Source of the DNA: Xanthobacteraceae bacterium
GTDB lineage: Bacteria; Pseudomonadota; Alphaproteobacteria; Rhizobiales; Xanthobacteraceae
Direction: 5' to 3'
Length of the DNA stretch: 64,000 nt
Assembly: GCA_022844485.1 (NCBI GenBank)
Contig: JALHLQ010000006.1
Coordinates: 122,386 to 186,385 of the forward strand
The notes beneath the pieces are model-generated. The model did no database searches. It was not told where the DNA came from and saw only the letters and a list, made by a program, of their open reading frames with translations. The position numbers were made by a program, and so were the translations under genes. Below are positions 26,012-35,346 of the stretch, one piece after another (within the stretch, counting starts at the first letter, position 1; the number at the start of each line of letters is the position of its first letter).

Positions 26012-26839
26012 TCAGGTCATCAGATCGTGCAGCATCTGGTCCATCGTACGCGAAGGCTCATTGCATCCGGCCTCGCCCACGACCTTCGCCGGCACGCCCG
26101 CCACCGTCACATTGTGAGGCACCGATTTCACCACCACCGAGCCCGCCGCAACGCGCGCGCAATGACCGACTTCGATGTTGCCGAGAATCTTGGCTCCAGC
26201 GCCGATGAGCACGCCGCGACGGATTTTTGGATGCCGGTCCTCGTGCTCCTTGCCGGTGCCGCCGAGCGTCACGCTATGGAGCATCGAGACGTCGTCTTCG
26301 ATCACGGCCGTTTCGCCGACAACGAGGCCGGTTGCATGATCGAGGAAGATGCCGCGCCCGATCCGGGCGGCCGGGTGGATATCCGTCTGGAACGCCGCCG
26401 ATGACCGGCTCTGCAGATAATAGGCAAAGTCCTTGCGCTCCTTTCGCCACAGCCAGTGCGCGAGCCGATGCGTCTGAATGGCGTGAAATCCCTTGAAGTA
26501 GAGCACCGGCTCCACAAAACGCTTGGTTGCCGGATCGCGGTCATACACCGCGACGATATCGGCGCGAAACAGGTCGCCCATTGTCGGCTCATCCTGGAGG
26601 GCGTCGGCATAGGCCTGACGGATCAGTTCGGCCGGAACATCGGCGTGATCGAGACGCTCCGCCACGCGATGAGCGATGGCGCTTTCAAGCCGGTCGTGAT
26701 GCAGGATGCTCGAATAGATGAACGTCGCAAGCTCTGGCTCGCGCCGAACGATTTCCTCGGCCTCCTGCCGGATCCGGTTCCAAACCGGATCGACCCGATC
26801 GAGGGTGGCCTGTGCTCTCGCGTGCTGTTGCTGGGCCAT
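26012..26839 (-). CDS. cysE: Serine O-acetyltransferase
   Basis: The 275-residue enzyme makes O-acetylserine from serine and acetyl-CoA for cysteine synthesis. The N-terminal helical domain (WNRIRQEAEEIVRREPELA) is followed by a left-handed beta-helix with the active-site stretch FLDHATGLVVGETAVIEDD, SMLHSVTLGGTGKE and the end GVPAKVVG. The ATG at 26839 has GGAGG upstream; a start at 26869 has none. A DUF3126 gene follows. Confidence 0.95.
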   Translation of the reverse strand: MAQQQHARAQATLDRVDPVWNRIRQEAEEIVRREPELATFIYSSILHHDRLESAIAHRVAERLDHADVPAELIRQAYADALQDEPTMGDLFRADIVAVYDRDPATKRFVEPVLYFKGFHAIQTHRLAHWLWRKERKDFAYYLQSRSSAAFQTDIHPAARIGRGIFLDHATGLVVGETAVIEDDVSMLHSVTLGGTGKEHEDRHPKIRRGVLIGAGAKILGNIEVGHCARVAAGSVVVKSVPHNVTVAGVPAKVVGEAGCNEPSRTMDQMLHDLMT

Positions 26840-26907
26840 GCTTGCCTCCAACCACTTGCAGTGTATCACATTTAATCCGAACTCAGCCGGCTGCCAAAGG
26901 CCCCGGG

Positions 26908-27828
26908 TTAACGGGCCGCGCCGGCCCGCTTGCCTTTCGGGTCCACCCCGGCTCGCCCAAGAAACTGGAGGATGGCATCGGAAAACGCATCATTGCGGTC
27001 CCCGGCCACCATATGCCGCGCGCCCGCAACGTCCACATACTCCGCGTGCGGCACGAGTTCCAGGAACTCCTGGACATGCGTTGCCTGCACCAACTCAGAC
27101 GAGCCGCCGCGCACCAGCATGGCAGGAATTTGCACGCGGCGAGCGGAATCCACGAGCAATTCCTCGATCTTCCGACGGTCCGTGGCGACCGGGCGGGGGC
27201 CGTCCAGGAAACGAGGGTCCCAATGCCACCGCCACCGACCGTCCGGATAGAGCCGCAGGTTCTTCTTCAACCCCTCATTCGATTTCGGCTTCGGCCGGTG
27301 CGGCAGGTAATTCGCAACGGCCTCGGCCGCCTCGGGGATCGAGGCAAAACCTTCGGCGGCATGGGCCCGCATGAAGCCTTGCACCTTGGCCACGCCACCC
27401 ATGTCGACGCGCGGCGTGATGTCCACGAGGATCAACGCGGAAAAAACCTTCTCGCGGCCGTCCCGCTCGGCCTTACCTTCAGCAAGGAGCGAAGCGATGC
27501 CGCCGAGCGAGGCGCCGATCGCCACCGGACGCGCACCGGTGCGCTTGGTGATGGCGTCAGCGACGACCGTCACATCGTCGGCGAATTCCGTGAAGCTGTA
27601 GGAGCCGTCGGCAATCCATTCGGAATCGCCATGCCCGCGCTGGTCAAGCGCATAAGCGACCCAGCCCGAGCGCGCGAGTTGCTCGGCGGTCTCGCGCCAA
27701 GCGTTGCGCGTCTGACCGCCGCCATGGAGGAGCAGGACAATCGGACCTTCCTCCCCGTACACGTCGGCGACGAGGCGATTCCCGCCGGAGCCGGTGAAAA
27801 TCGCGATCGCCGGGTCAATGGACGTCAC
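26908..27828 (-). CDS. Alpha/beta hydrolase
   Basis: The 306-residue enzyme shows the oxyanion motif LLLHGGGQTRNAW, the nucleophile elbow IGASLGGIAS, an Asp region near PAMLVRGGSSELV and the catalytic His in AGARHMVAGDRND. Overall it resembles epoxide/haloalkane hydrolase-like and peroxidase-type hydrolases. It overlaps the next-upstream hydrolase gene by four bases (ATGA), so two related hydrolases are made together. Substrate unknown. Confidence 0.88.
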   Translation of the reverse strand: MTSIDPAIAIFTGSGGNRLVADVYGEEGPIVLLLHGGGQTRNAWRETAEQLARSGWVAYALDQRGHGDSEWIADGSYSFTEFADDVTVVADAITKRTGARPVAIGASLGGIASLLAEGKAERDGREKVFSALILVDITPRVDMGGVAKVQGFMRAHAAEGFASIPEAAEAVANYLPHRPKPKSNEGLKKNLRLYPDGRWRWHWDPRFLDGPRPVATDRRKIEELLVDSARRVQIPAMLVRGGSSELVQATHVQEFLELVPHAEYVDVAGARHMVAGDRNDAFSDAILQFLGRAGVDPKGKRAGAAR

Positions 27829-28583
27829 GGGCGCCCCTCCAGGAACTTCAGCACGGCTTCCTTATAGACGCGATCGCCCACGGCAAGCATGTGATCGCGG
27901 CCCGGAATGGAAACGACGCGAGCACCGGGAATCAGCGCAGCCAGTTTGTGCGGGGAGCCGGCGATCTGATCCTCGGTGCCGACCGCGATGAGAACGGGTG
28001 CTCGCAGCCGCGCCAGTTCCGCCTCGCTGATCATCTGTCGCGATCCGCGCATGCAGGCCGCCAGTGCCCTCCGGTTGGAATTGGTGCGTTCGGCAAAAAT
28101 CCGGAACGAGCGCGCGGTCGGATCGCTCACGGAATCCGGCGAGGGCGCCTCGAGCGCATCGGCTATGGTGGACGACATGCCCCCGCTTTCCACCATGACA
28201 TAGCCGATCCCGCCCAGAACAGCCGAGCGCACCCGCTCCGGATGCAAGAGCCCCATGAAGGCGGTGATCCGGCCGCCCATCGAATAGCCCATGATGTCCG
28301 CGCGATGGATATGAAGGTGATCGAGGAGCGCGCGCACGTCTCCGGCCAGAACGTGCATGTGGTACTGCTCCGGATCGTACAGCTTGGACGATTGTCCATG
28401 GCCGCGATTGTCGAGTGCAATCGCGCGGCGCCCGGCTCGCGTCAGCGTGTCGAGCCAGCCGGGTTGAACCCAATTGACCTCCTTGTTGGATGCAAAGCCG
28501 TGGACAAGGATGATCGGCTCGCCCGCCCCTTCGTCGAGGTAAGCGATTTCGACTCCGTCGCGGCGGAAAGACGTCGTGGCCAT
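27825..28583 (-). CDS. Alpha/beta hydrolase
   Basis: The 252-residue enzyme has ILVHGFASNKEVNWV (oxyanion), ALDNRGHGQSSK, the nucleophile elbow IMGYSMGGRITAFMG, the acid in AVGTEDQIAG and His in GRDHMLAVGD. It lies 8 bases downstream of the exported protein at 28592 and overlaps the next hydrolase, making a three-gene operon. The two hydrolases are related but clearly different, so they look like old paralogs. Substrate unknown. Confidence 0.88.
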   Translation of the reverse strand: MATTSFRRDGVEIAYLDEGAGEPIILVHGFASNKEVNWVQPGWLDTLTRAGRRAIALDNRGHGQSSKLYDPEQYHMHVLAGDVRALLDHLHIHRADIMGYSMGGRITAFMGLLHPERVRSAVLGGIGYVMVESGGMSSTIADALEAPSPDSVSDPTARSFRIFAERTNSNRRALAACMRGSRQMISEAELARLRAPVLIAVGTEDQIAGSPHKLAALIPGARVVSIPGRDHMLAVGDRVYKEAVLKFLEGRP

Positions 28584-28591
28584 GCGGCTAG

Positions 28592-29602
28592 TTAGCCGGC
28601 AGCCCCCGCCCCTGCCAAGGCCCGGGCGCGCATGGCTGATTTGGCTTTCGCCCGCAGGATGGCCCGAATGGTCATGCGCTCCACGCCGCCCTTAAGCGAG
28701 GCGACCAGGCTCGCCAGGTTGACCACGGCCCAAAAGATCCAAGACGCAAGATCGAACAGGGCGGTGGTCAGCGCGAGCGCGCTGCGACCGACCAGCTTCA
28801 AGACGGCTCGCGTCTTCGTCCCTTTCGCCTCCGCAAGGCGAGCGAGCCGCGCGGCATCCTTTGGGGTTTCGGCGTGCTTCAAGCCGTCGAGCGCGGCTCG
28901 CGTTCCGGCTTTGGATTGAACCTGACCCATGTCGGCTGCAAAACGGATGAGCCCGTCCGTCTTCTGCAGCTTCAGCGAGCTTGCGAGCTTCGCGCCAATG
29001 CGCCCCGTCCGGGTGGCCGCCTTCATCACCGACACGCCCATCCGCGCCGGTGCGGCCGCACCGAGGCTCGCATAGGTGCCGGCGGTGACGGCGAGGCCTG
29101 CCGCCGAAAGGGCCAAGACGAGGTGATCGGATTCCTGGCCCCGCGCAAGGCGGGTTCCTTCGCGCAAGGCATCCCGCACGTCTCCGAACACGAACAGATC
29201 CCCGACCACCGAACCCGCTAGACTTGATGCATCGGTCGGCTCGCCGAAGACAAAGCCCTGCGCAAAACCCTTCGCCATCCGGCCGCGCGATGCCGCCGGG
29301 CTGTTGGCGAGCGCCACCCTGTCCGCGAGCACGGGATCCACCGTGACCGACCGCTCGGCCGCGAGCTGAAGGATACTTTGCGCAAGCTCCCCGTCGTCGG
29401 TGGCCAGCGCCGCCTCGATTTCGCGCTCGGCCACGGCGCGATCGAAGGATTTCTCGAGTGCGAGATCGGCGAGAACGGCGGGCTCCTCGGCCGCCGCCAG
29501 CAAGCGAACCGCATCGTAGGCGCGCGGCATAGTCCAGCCGCCGGCCGCCGCTGACGCCAGCACCGACAGGATTGTCAAGACTGATGGGATCCCGCGCATC
29601 AT
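28592..29602 (-). CDS. Hypothetical protein with N-terminal signal and C-terminal hydrophobic region
   Basis: The 336-residue alanine-rich protein has an N-terminal hydrophobic segment (SVLTILSVLASAAAGGW), a central part with QGFVFGEPTDASSLAGSVVGDLFVFGDVRD, and a hydrophobic stretch near the C-terminus (ALTTALFDLASWIFWAVVNLASLVASL). It looks membrane-associated. I do not recognise a functional family. It is first in the operon with the two alpha/beta hydrolases. Confidence 0.72.
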   Translation of the reverse strand: MMRGIPSVLTILSVLASAAAGGWTMPRAYDAVRLLAAAEEPAVLADLALEKSFDRAVAEREIEAALATDDGELAQSILQLAAERSVTVDPVLADRVALANSPAASRGRMAKGFAQGFVFGEPTDASSLAGSVVGDLFVFGDVRDALREGTRLARGQESDHLVLALSAAGLAVTAGTYASLGAAAPARMGVSVMKAATRTGRIGAKLASSLKLQKTDGLIRFAADMGQVQSKAGTRAALDGLKHAETPKDAARLARLAEAKGTKTRAVLKLVGRSALALTTALFDLASWIFWAVVNLASLVASLKGGVERMTIRAILRAKAKSAMRARALAGAGAAG

Positions 29603-29765
29603 TGTCCTTGTTGGTCCATGTAATACCGGCCGATTGCGGCAGCAAAGGCGCTACCTTTGTTTTTTTCCCGGCTGCCGTCCGACCTCAGCCGGGGCCGCAC
29701 AGCGGGCGAACCGGAACTCGTGGCCGCGCGTTGGAATGCGTTGCGGCATGCCACGCGAGAGACCC

Positions 29766-30665
29766 ATGAAGCACCCAGAATGTCTTGTGATCGGCGCAGG
29801 GCCGGCAGGCCTGACCGCCGCGGTCTATCTTGCCCGCTTTCGGCGCAAGGTTTTGGTCGTCGACGGCGGCGCCAGCCGCGCCGAATACATCCCTACCTCG
29901 CATAACTTTCCCGGCGCGGCATCCGGCATCTCAGGCAAGGAGTTGCTGGCCCAGCTTGCAACCCAGGCCAAGCGCTATGGCGCGCAGATCACACGCGGTC
30001 TCGTCCGATCGCTCGAGAGGACCGATGACGGGTTCATCGCTCATGTCGAAGGCGAAGCGATCAAAGCACCGCGCGTGCTCTTGGCGACCGGGGTCCTTGA
30101 CAATCGTCCCGCGCTCCCCAACCACCGGGAACTCGTGTATGGCGGCAGTGTCCGTTACTGCCCGATATGCGATGCATTCGAGGCGACCGACCGCCGTATC
30201 TCCGTTCTCGGACCGTTGGAGGATGCCGTCAGGAAAGCTTTGTTCTTGCGGACATACTCTCGAAAAGTCGGAGTTTTGCCGCTTGATCGCACACTCGCAA
30301 AGGATGATCCCGAGCGTGCACCCCTGGTAGAAGCCGGGATCGGGGTCGCCGACGCACCGCTTGCGGATCTCGTCGTCGAAACCGACAGGATTCGTGCCAT
30401 CATGGCTGACAAGGTCGAGTTCGAGGTTGATGTTCTCTATCTCGCCATGGGTGCAAAAGTGCGCAATGAGTTGGCGCTCGAGCTCGGCGCTGATTGCGAC
30501 CCGACCGGAAACATCCGCACAGGCGCTCATCAGCTGACATCGGTCCCCAATCTCTATGCCGCCGGCGACGTCACAAGCGGCCTCGACCAGATCAGCGTGG
30601 CGGTCGGACAGGCCGCCATCGCGGCCACGCATATGCACAACTCACTGCCGCGCAATTTTCGATGA
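29766..30665 (+). CDS. FAD-dependent thioredoxin-reductase-like oxidoreductase
   Basis: The 299-residue flavoprotein has an N-terminal Rossmann motif (CLVIGAGPAGLTAAVYLARF), the redox-active pair in YCPICDAFE, and the C-terminal FAD motif LYAAGDVTSGLDQISVAVGQA. The NADP-binding region appears degenerate (ISVLGPLEDAVRKALFLRTY, no clear GxGxxA), so electron donor and partner are uncertain; some ferredoxin-dependent or stand-alone family members look like this. ATG at 29766 begins the domain. Confidence 0.88.
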   Translation: MKHPECLVIGAGPAGLTAAVYLARFRRKVLVVDGGASRAEYIPTSHNFPGAASGISGKELLAQLATQAKRYGAQITRGLVRSLERTDDGFIAHVEGEAIKAPRVLLATGVLDNRPALPNHRELVYGGSVRYCPICDAFEATDRRISVLGPLEDAVRKALFLRTYSRKVGVLPLDRTLAKDDPERAPLVEAGIGVADAPLADLVVETDRIRAIMADKVEFEVDVLYLAMGAKVRNELALELGADCDPTGNIRTGAHQLTSVPNLYAAGDVTSGLDQISVAVGQAAIAATHMHNSLPRNFR

Positions 30666-30840
30666 GTTGACCTGCGATCACTAAAATTCGAGCAGCCCGG
30701 TTAACCGGCCATGCACCAGTCCTCCTAAGCAGTCCTCTACCATGCAGGACGAGACCTGCAATGGCGTCATCGGTTTAACCCGCATTTAGCGCGAAAACGC
30801 GACATTGCCGCACTTGTTTACCGCAAGGGAGACAGCGCCG

Positions 30841-31107
30841 ATGCGCGCATTTGCAGCGTTTTGCATCATCGCCGCGAGCATCCTGCCTGCGAATGCGACC
30901 GTCCAGTGTACGTCCAAGCCGCAGGCTGAATGGATCGCCGCCGACACGATCAAAGCGAAGGCGATTTCGGCTGGCTACCAGATCAGCCTGTTCAAGGTCA
31001 CCAAGGGCAACTGCTGCGAGCTGTACGGCAAGGATAAGAGCGGGAAGCTCGTCGAAATCTACTTCGATCCAAGCGGCGGACACGTCGTTCGCGAGACGAC
31101 GCGGTAG
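30841..31107 (+). CDS. Small exported PepSY-like protein
   Basis: The 88-residue protein has a signal peptide (residues 1-19, ending LPANA) and one PepSY_2-type module, EWIAADTIKAKAISAGYQIS to LVEIYFDPSGGHVV. It has three cysteines (VQCTSK, GNCCEL). Family members bind or modulate proteases or sensors; nothing specific can be said here. It precedes the GGDEF-EAL gene by 23 bases on the same strand and may be co-transcribed. Confidence 0.8.
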   Translation: MRAFAAFCIIAASILPANATVQCTSKPQAEWIAADTIKAKAISAGYQISLFKVTKGNCCELYGKDKSGKLVEIYFDPSGGHVVRETTR

Positions 31108-31130
31108 GCGCGAGGCCGGTGGGGCGTCCG

Positions 31131-33491
31131 ATGTTGAGACGGCTGGGATTTCGCGGATCTTTGATCGGGACTCTGTTTCTGAGCCTTTTTGGCATTTTTG
31201 TTCCGATCAGTCTCACGGTCGTCGAATTGTCCCGCGTCAAGTCGATCTTGCTCGAGACGCAAGAGGCCGCGCTCAAGGTGCGGCTGGCCCGCGACGTGTC
31301 GGCTCATCTGCATCAGGGCCTGTTCGGATTCAACGCCCTGACGCTCGAACTTCCGAAGGCCGTGCGAGACCTCATCCTCAAGGAGACGACTGGCGAATTC
31401 GGGAAATTCAAGAACGCATTCGCCGCCTTCCGGAAAAACTCTGAAAAGGTTCTGCCGCAAGAGGAGCTCGATCGGCTTACCAGCGTATTCGAGCAGATCG
31501 AGCACAGTTCAAGCGATCTGCACGAGCTGGCCGAAACCGGCTTCGATCCAGTCGCCAAGGCCATCCATTTCGTGCGTCTGTTCGAAGGCACCAGCACGCT
31601 CCGGGACCTGCTCGTCGGCGTCGATCGAGAGTCGCGAATGGCGCGGGACAACGAAAGACAAGCCGCCCTGGCGCGGCTGGATTCCGCCAAGACGCTGCTG
31701 CTCTGGCTCATGTTGATCGGCGTGTTCGTCACGATCAGCGGCGCCTGGGTCGTATACCGGTTTGCACTGCGCGAGCGCCAGGCGCTGTTCGAACTTCGGC
31801 AGCGCGACAAAGCGCTGAACGACCAAAACGACCGTTTCCAGGCGGCCCTGTCCAACATGTCGCAAGGCCTGTGCATGTTCGATCCGGATCAGCGGCTGAT
31901 CATCAGCAACATGCGCTATGCCGAGCTGTACGGCCTTCCGCCTGATCTCGTCCTGCCTGGCACAACGCTGAAGGAAATCGTAGAGCACCGCATTGCGCGC
32001 GGGCACTATGCCGGCGCCTCTCCGGAGGACTACCTGCAAGAGCGGCTCACGGCGGTCAAGAAAAACCAGTTCTCGATCACGTTGCATGAGATGAAGGATG
32101 GACGCGTGATCCTCATCGCGCATCATCCGACGCCCGGCGGCGGCTGGGTCGCAACGCACGAAGACGTCACCGAGCGCAAGCGCGCCGAGGCCAAGATCGA
32201 GCATATGGCGCGCCACGATATTCTGACGGACCTGCCCAATCGCGCTCTCTTCCGCGAGAAAATGGAGGACGCGATCGGACATTTGCGGCGTCACAACGAG
32301 CGGCTGGCGGTGCTGTTCCTCGACCTCGATCAATTCAAGACCGTCAACGACACGCTTGGTCATCCGATCGGCGATCTCTTGCTGAAGGCGGTCGCGAAGC
32401 GGCTGCTCGAATGCGTGCGCGACCTGGATACGGTGGCCCGTCTCGGGGGCGACGAGTTCGCCATTCTGCAGATCGGGATCGAGTCGCCGGCCAATGTTTC
32501 CGCGCTTGCTGAGCGGATCGTCAATGTGATTAGCGAGCCCTACGATCTTGACGGCCATCGCTTGGTGATCGGGACCAGCATCGGCATCTCGGTCGCGCCG
32601 GTCGACGGGCTCGACTCCGATCAGCTTCTCAGGAACGCGGACCTCGCGCTCTATCGCGCGAAGGCCGACGGCCGTGGAATCTACCGCTTCTTCGAGACCG
32701 AGATGGATGCCCGCGCCCAGGCGCGGCGCGCTCTCGAGCTCGACCTTCGCGACGCGCTTCAGCGCAACGAATTCGAGCTGTACTACCAACCCTTCGTCGA
32801 TTTGCGGACGAACCGCGTGACCGGCATGGAGGCGCTCTTGCGCTGGAACCATCCGACACGCGGCGTCGTGACGCCCGCCCATTTCGTGCCGCTTGCGGAA
32901 GAAATCGGGTTGATCACGCCGATCGGCGAATGGGTGGTGCGGCAAGCCTGCCGGGACGCGCGCGACTGGCCGGGCGACCTGAAGGTCGCCATCAATCTGT
33001 CTCCCGTGCAGTTCCGCAACGGTAATCTGCCGTCTGTGATCGTCGACGCGCTTGGCAGCGCGGAGCTCGGTCCGGAGCGGCTCGAGCTCGAAATCACGGA
33101 ATCCTTTTTCTTGCAGGAGAATGACCGCACACGCGACACTTTGCATCAGTTCCGCGCGATGGGCATAAGCATCGCGCTCGACGATTTCGGGACCGGTTAT
33201 TCGTCGCTCAGCTATCTGCGCAGTTTCCCCTTCGACAAGATCAAGATGGACCGCTCCTTCACCAAGGATCTCGGCCGGGCCGACGGCAAGGCGATCATCC
33301 GCGCCGTCGCGGATCTCGGCGCAACGCTCGGCATGACCACCATCGCCGAAGGGGTCGAATTGGGCGAGCAGATCGCGCTGCTGCAGGCCGAAGGCTTCGC
33401 CGAGGCGCAGGGCTATTATTTCTCGCACCCGCTGCGCGCCTTCGAAGTGGCCGGCTTCCTGCGCAAGTGGCAGGCGCGTGCGGCGGCGTGA
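31131..33491 (+). CDS. Membrane c-di-GMP enzyme: PAS, GGDEF and EAL domains
   Basis: The 786-residue protein has transmembrane segments at about residues 9-31 and 184-206 enclosing a periplasmic helical sensor region, then a PAS domain (about 235-345, FQAALSNMSQGLCMFDPDQR), a GGDEF domain with intact RLGGDEFAI and an RDLD inhibitory-site motif five residues before it, and an EAL domain with GMEALLRW, FGTGYSSLSYLR and TIAEGVE. Both active sites look intact, so it may make and degrade c-di-GMP. The PilZ and BTLCP genes in the window could be downstream. Confidence 0.93.
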   Translation: MLRRLGFRGSLIGTLFLSLFGIFVPISLTVVELSRVKSILLETQEAALKVRLARDVSAHLHQGLFGFNALTLELPKAVRDLILKETTGEFGKFKNAFAAFRKNSEKVLPQEELDRLTSVFEQIEHSSSDLHELAETGFDPVAKAIHFVRLFEGTSTLRDLLVGVDRESRMARDNERQAALARLDSAKTLLLWLMLIGVFVTISGAWVVYRFALRERQALFELRQRDKALNDQNDRFQAALSNMSQGLCMFDPDQRLIISNMRYAELYGLPPDLVLPGTTLKEIVEHRIARGHYAGASPEDYLQERLTAVKKNQFSITLHEMKDGRVILIAHHPTPGGGWVATHEDVTERKRAEAKIEHMARHDILTDLPNRALFREKMEDAIGHLRRHNERLAVLFLDLDQFKTVNDTLGHPIGDLLLKAVAKRLLECVRDLDTVARLGGDEFAILQIGIESPANVSALAERIVNVISEPYDLDGHRLVIGTSIGISVAPVDGLDSDQLLRNADLALYRAKADGRGIYRFFETEMDARAQARRALELDLRDALQRNEFELYYQPFVDLRTNRVTGMEALLRWNHPTRGVVTPAHFVPLAEEIGLITPIGEWVVRQACRDARDWPGDLKVAINLSPVQFRNGNLPSVIVDALGSAELGPERLELEITESFFLQENDRTRDTLHQFRAMGISIALDDFGTGYSSLSYLRSFPFDKIKMDRSFTKDLGRADGKAIIRAVADLGATLGMTTIAEGVELGEQIALLQAEGFAEAQGYYFSHPLRAFEVAGFLRKWQARAAA

Positions 33492-33576
33492 CGAGGTTGG
33501 CCAAGGCGCCGCCTCCTCCCTCGATCAGAGTCCGACCGATGCACCGCGGCGCCTCTTCCTGCACGTCGGCCGACCC

Positions 33577-33627
33577 TTGACATGATTCGGACAGTCGTCC
33601 TACTCTGCGCGTTAGGACGACCGTCCG
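33577..33627 (+). promoter_or_regulatory. Promoter with two palindromic operator half-sites upstream of TetR gene
   Basis: A perfect TTGACA at 33577-33582 is followed, after 18 bases, by TACTCT at 33601-33606. GGACAGTCGTCC (33589-33600) and GGACGACCGTCC (33615-33626) are each nearly palindromic and are mirror images of each other (12 of 13 with flanking C/G), centred 26 bp apart. They bracket the -10 element, as expected for autorepression by the TetR protein at 33713. Confidence 0.6.
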
Positions 33628-33712
33628 ACTTGCGAGTTCATGGAGCCGCTCTCTATGCGAAGCGGTTAAAGCAGCCGGCCCCCTGAGGCCTGGTTGGGCT
33701 GGGGGCCGTATC

Positions 33713-34348
33713 ATGAACGACAAGACAACCCGCGATTACATCGTTGAGGCTGCCGATCGGCTGTTCTATCGGCAAGGTTACGAGCACACATCGTTCTCGG
33801 ATATTGCCGCTATCGTACAGATCTCACGCGGCAATTTTTATTATCACTTCGCGACCAAGGATGAAATTCTGGATGCCGTCATCAATGCGCGTCTGGCCAA
33901 TACGCGCAAGATGCTGGAGCGCTGGGAAATCGAAGGGAAACATCCCGCAGATCGTATCCGGCAATTTATTCATATTCTGATCGCAAACCGGGCCGACATA
34001 AAGCGGTACGGCTGCCCTGTCGGCACGCTGTGCACCGAGCTTGCGAAGCTGAGTCACGCCTCGCAACCCGAAGCAAACAAGCTGTTTGCGCTGTTTCGGA
34101 CCTGGCTGCGCAGGCAGTTCACGCTACTCGGTCGCGAGGCGGATGCCGACTCTCTGGCGATGCATCTTCTCGCGCGCAGCCAGGGCGTCGCCACGCTGGC
34201 GAACGCCTTCCATGACGAGAAATTCATCTGGCAGGAAGTGGAGCAGATGTGCGACTGGCTGACATCGTGCGAGGAAAGCGCCCCTCGCAAAGCGCGCGAC
34301 GAGCGCAGGGCGGGTCGTCGCGCGTCGCCGTGGCGGCGTGCGGACTGA
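33713..34348 (+). CDS. TetR/AcrR-family repressor
   Basis: The 211-residue protein has an N-terminal TetR helix-turn-helix (IVEAADRLFYRQGYEHTSFS, ISRGNFYYHFATKDEIL) and a C-terminal ligand domain with GCPVGTLCTELA, a feature of the YcdC/LmrA-like branch. It is followed after 37 bases by a YciI-family gene, and a palindromic pair in its promoter suggests autoregulation. Inducer unknown. The arginine-rich C-terminal tail (about 20 residues) is unusual but low in complexity. Confidence 0.9.
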   Translation: MNDKTTRDYIVEAADRLFYRQGYEHTSFSDIAAIVQISRGNFYYHFATKDEILDAVINARLANTRKMLERWEIEGKHPADRIRQFIHILIANRADIKRYGCPVGTLCTELAKLSHASQPEANKLFALFRTWLRRQFTLLGREADADSLAMHLLARSQGVATLANAFHDEKFIWQEVEQMCDWLTSCEESAPRKARDERRAGRRASPWRRAD

Positions 34349-34385
34349 GCACCCCGCCCACCAAACTGATAGGGAAGAACCTCCG

Positions 34386-34673
34386 ATGTTCATCGTGCTG
34401 CTTAAGTTTTCCGAGAATAAAGGCCAAGCCGGCCGGCTGATGGAAGGGCACAAGGAATGGATCAAGCGCGGTTTTGACGACGGCGTTTTTCTGCTGGTCG
34501 GCAGTCTTCAACCTAATTCGGGCGGCGGGATCGTGGTGCATAATACGTCGCTGTCAGATCTTCAAAGCCGGGTGAACGATGACCCGTTTGTAGTGGAAAA
34601 TGTTGTAAGCGCGGAAGTTATCGAAATTGCGCCATCAAGAACCGACGAGCGGCTGGCGTTTCTGCTCGATTGA
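34386..34673 (+). CDS. YciI-family protein
   Basis: The 95-residue protein matches the YciI-like ferredoxin-fold family: MFIVLLKFSENKGQ, HKEWIKRGFDDGVFLLVG, NDDPFVVENVVSAEVIEI. The family carries a conserved His-Asp pair; His in EGHKEW and Asp in NDDPF are candidates. Its position after the TetR gene suggests it is part of the regulated unit. The biochemical role is unknown. Confidence 0.85.
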   Translation: MFIVLLKFSENKGQAGRLMEGHKEWIKRGFDDGVFLLVGSLQPNSGGGIVVHNTSLSDLQSRVNDDPFVVENVVSAEVIEIAPSRTDERLAFLLD

Positions 34674-34707
34674 ACAACACCCGTCCTTTCCATCCATCGC
34701 ATCGCAC

Positions 34708-35319
34708 ATGAGCACAATGATATCGGGCCCAGACGGAAAATTGCGCTGCCGCTGGTGCAGCGCCGCACCGGAGTTTCTCGAGTATCACGACACCGAATGG
34801 GGTTTCCCGGTCAGCGACGATCATCGCTTGTTCGAGAAATTGAGCCTGGAGGGTTTTCAATCCGGACTGAGCTGGCGCACCATTCTCGCCAAACGCGAGA
34901 ACTTTCGCGCGGCCTTCCATGATTTTGATTTCGACAGGATAGTGCGCTTCACCGAGCGGGACCTCGGTCGTCTGCTTAAGGATGACGGCATCGTCCGCCA
35001 CCGCGGAAAGATCGAAGCGGTCATCAACAATGCCCGACGGGCTCGGGAACTCGTCAAGCAGGAAGGCTCGCTGGCAGCCTTCATCTGGCGCTACGAGCCT
35101 GACGCGGAGCGGCTTGCCAAGCCACAGGTCGCATCAACTTCCGCGGAATCGATTGCCCTGTCGAAGGACCTCAAAAAGCAAGGCTGGGCATTTGTCGGCC
35201 CGACCACTGTGTATGCGTTCATGCAAGCAATGGGGCTGATCAACGACCATGTTGAGGACTGCGTGACCAGAGCCACAGTTGAGCGCGCGCGCAAGAATTT
35301 CAGGCGACCTGGACGCTGA
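34708..35319 (+). CDS. tag: DNA-3-methyladenine glycosylase I
   Basis: The 203-residue base-excision enzyme has the Tag signature CRWCSAAPEFLEYHDTEWGF and SLEGFQSGLSWRTIL, with later GWAFVGPTTVYAFMQAMG and NDHVEDC. The Cys and His residues of the zinc site are present. The start is taken at ATG 34708; an earlier in-frame ATG at 34627 overlaps the YciI gene. Its stop lies 11 bases from the left repeat of the guaA island, so it is the last native gene before the island. Confidence 0.92.
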   Translation: MSTMISGPDGKLRCRWCSAAPEFLEYHDTEWGFPVSDDHRLFEKLSLEGFQSGLSWRTILAKRENFRAAFHDFDFDRIVRFTERDLGRLLKDDGIVRHRGKIEAVINNARRARELVKQEGSLAAFIWRYEPDAERLAKPQVASTSAESIALSKDLKKQGWAFVGPTTVYAFMQAMGLINDHVEDCVTRATVERARKNFRRPGR

Positions 35320-35330
35320 CGCGATATCCG

Positions 35331-35346
35331 TCACTCCCACTCGATC
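35331..35346. repeat. Left attachment-site repeat (guaA 3'-end copy)
   Basis: TCACTCCCACTCGATC is identical to 43134-43149. On the minus strand it reads GATCGAGTGGGAGTGA, i.e. Ile-Glu-Trp-Glu-stop, the GuaA C-terminus, but with no guaA body attached. It is the displaced original guaA end left by integration. Confidence 0.8.
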
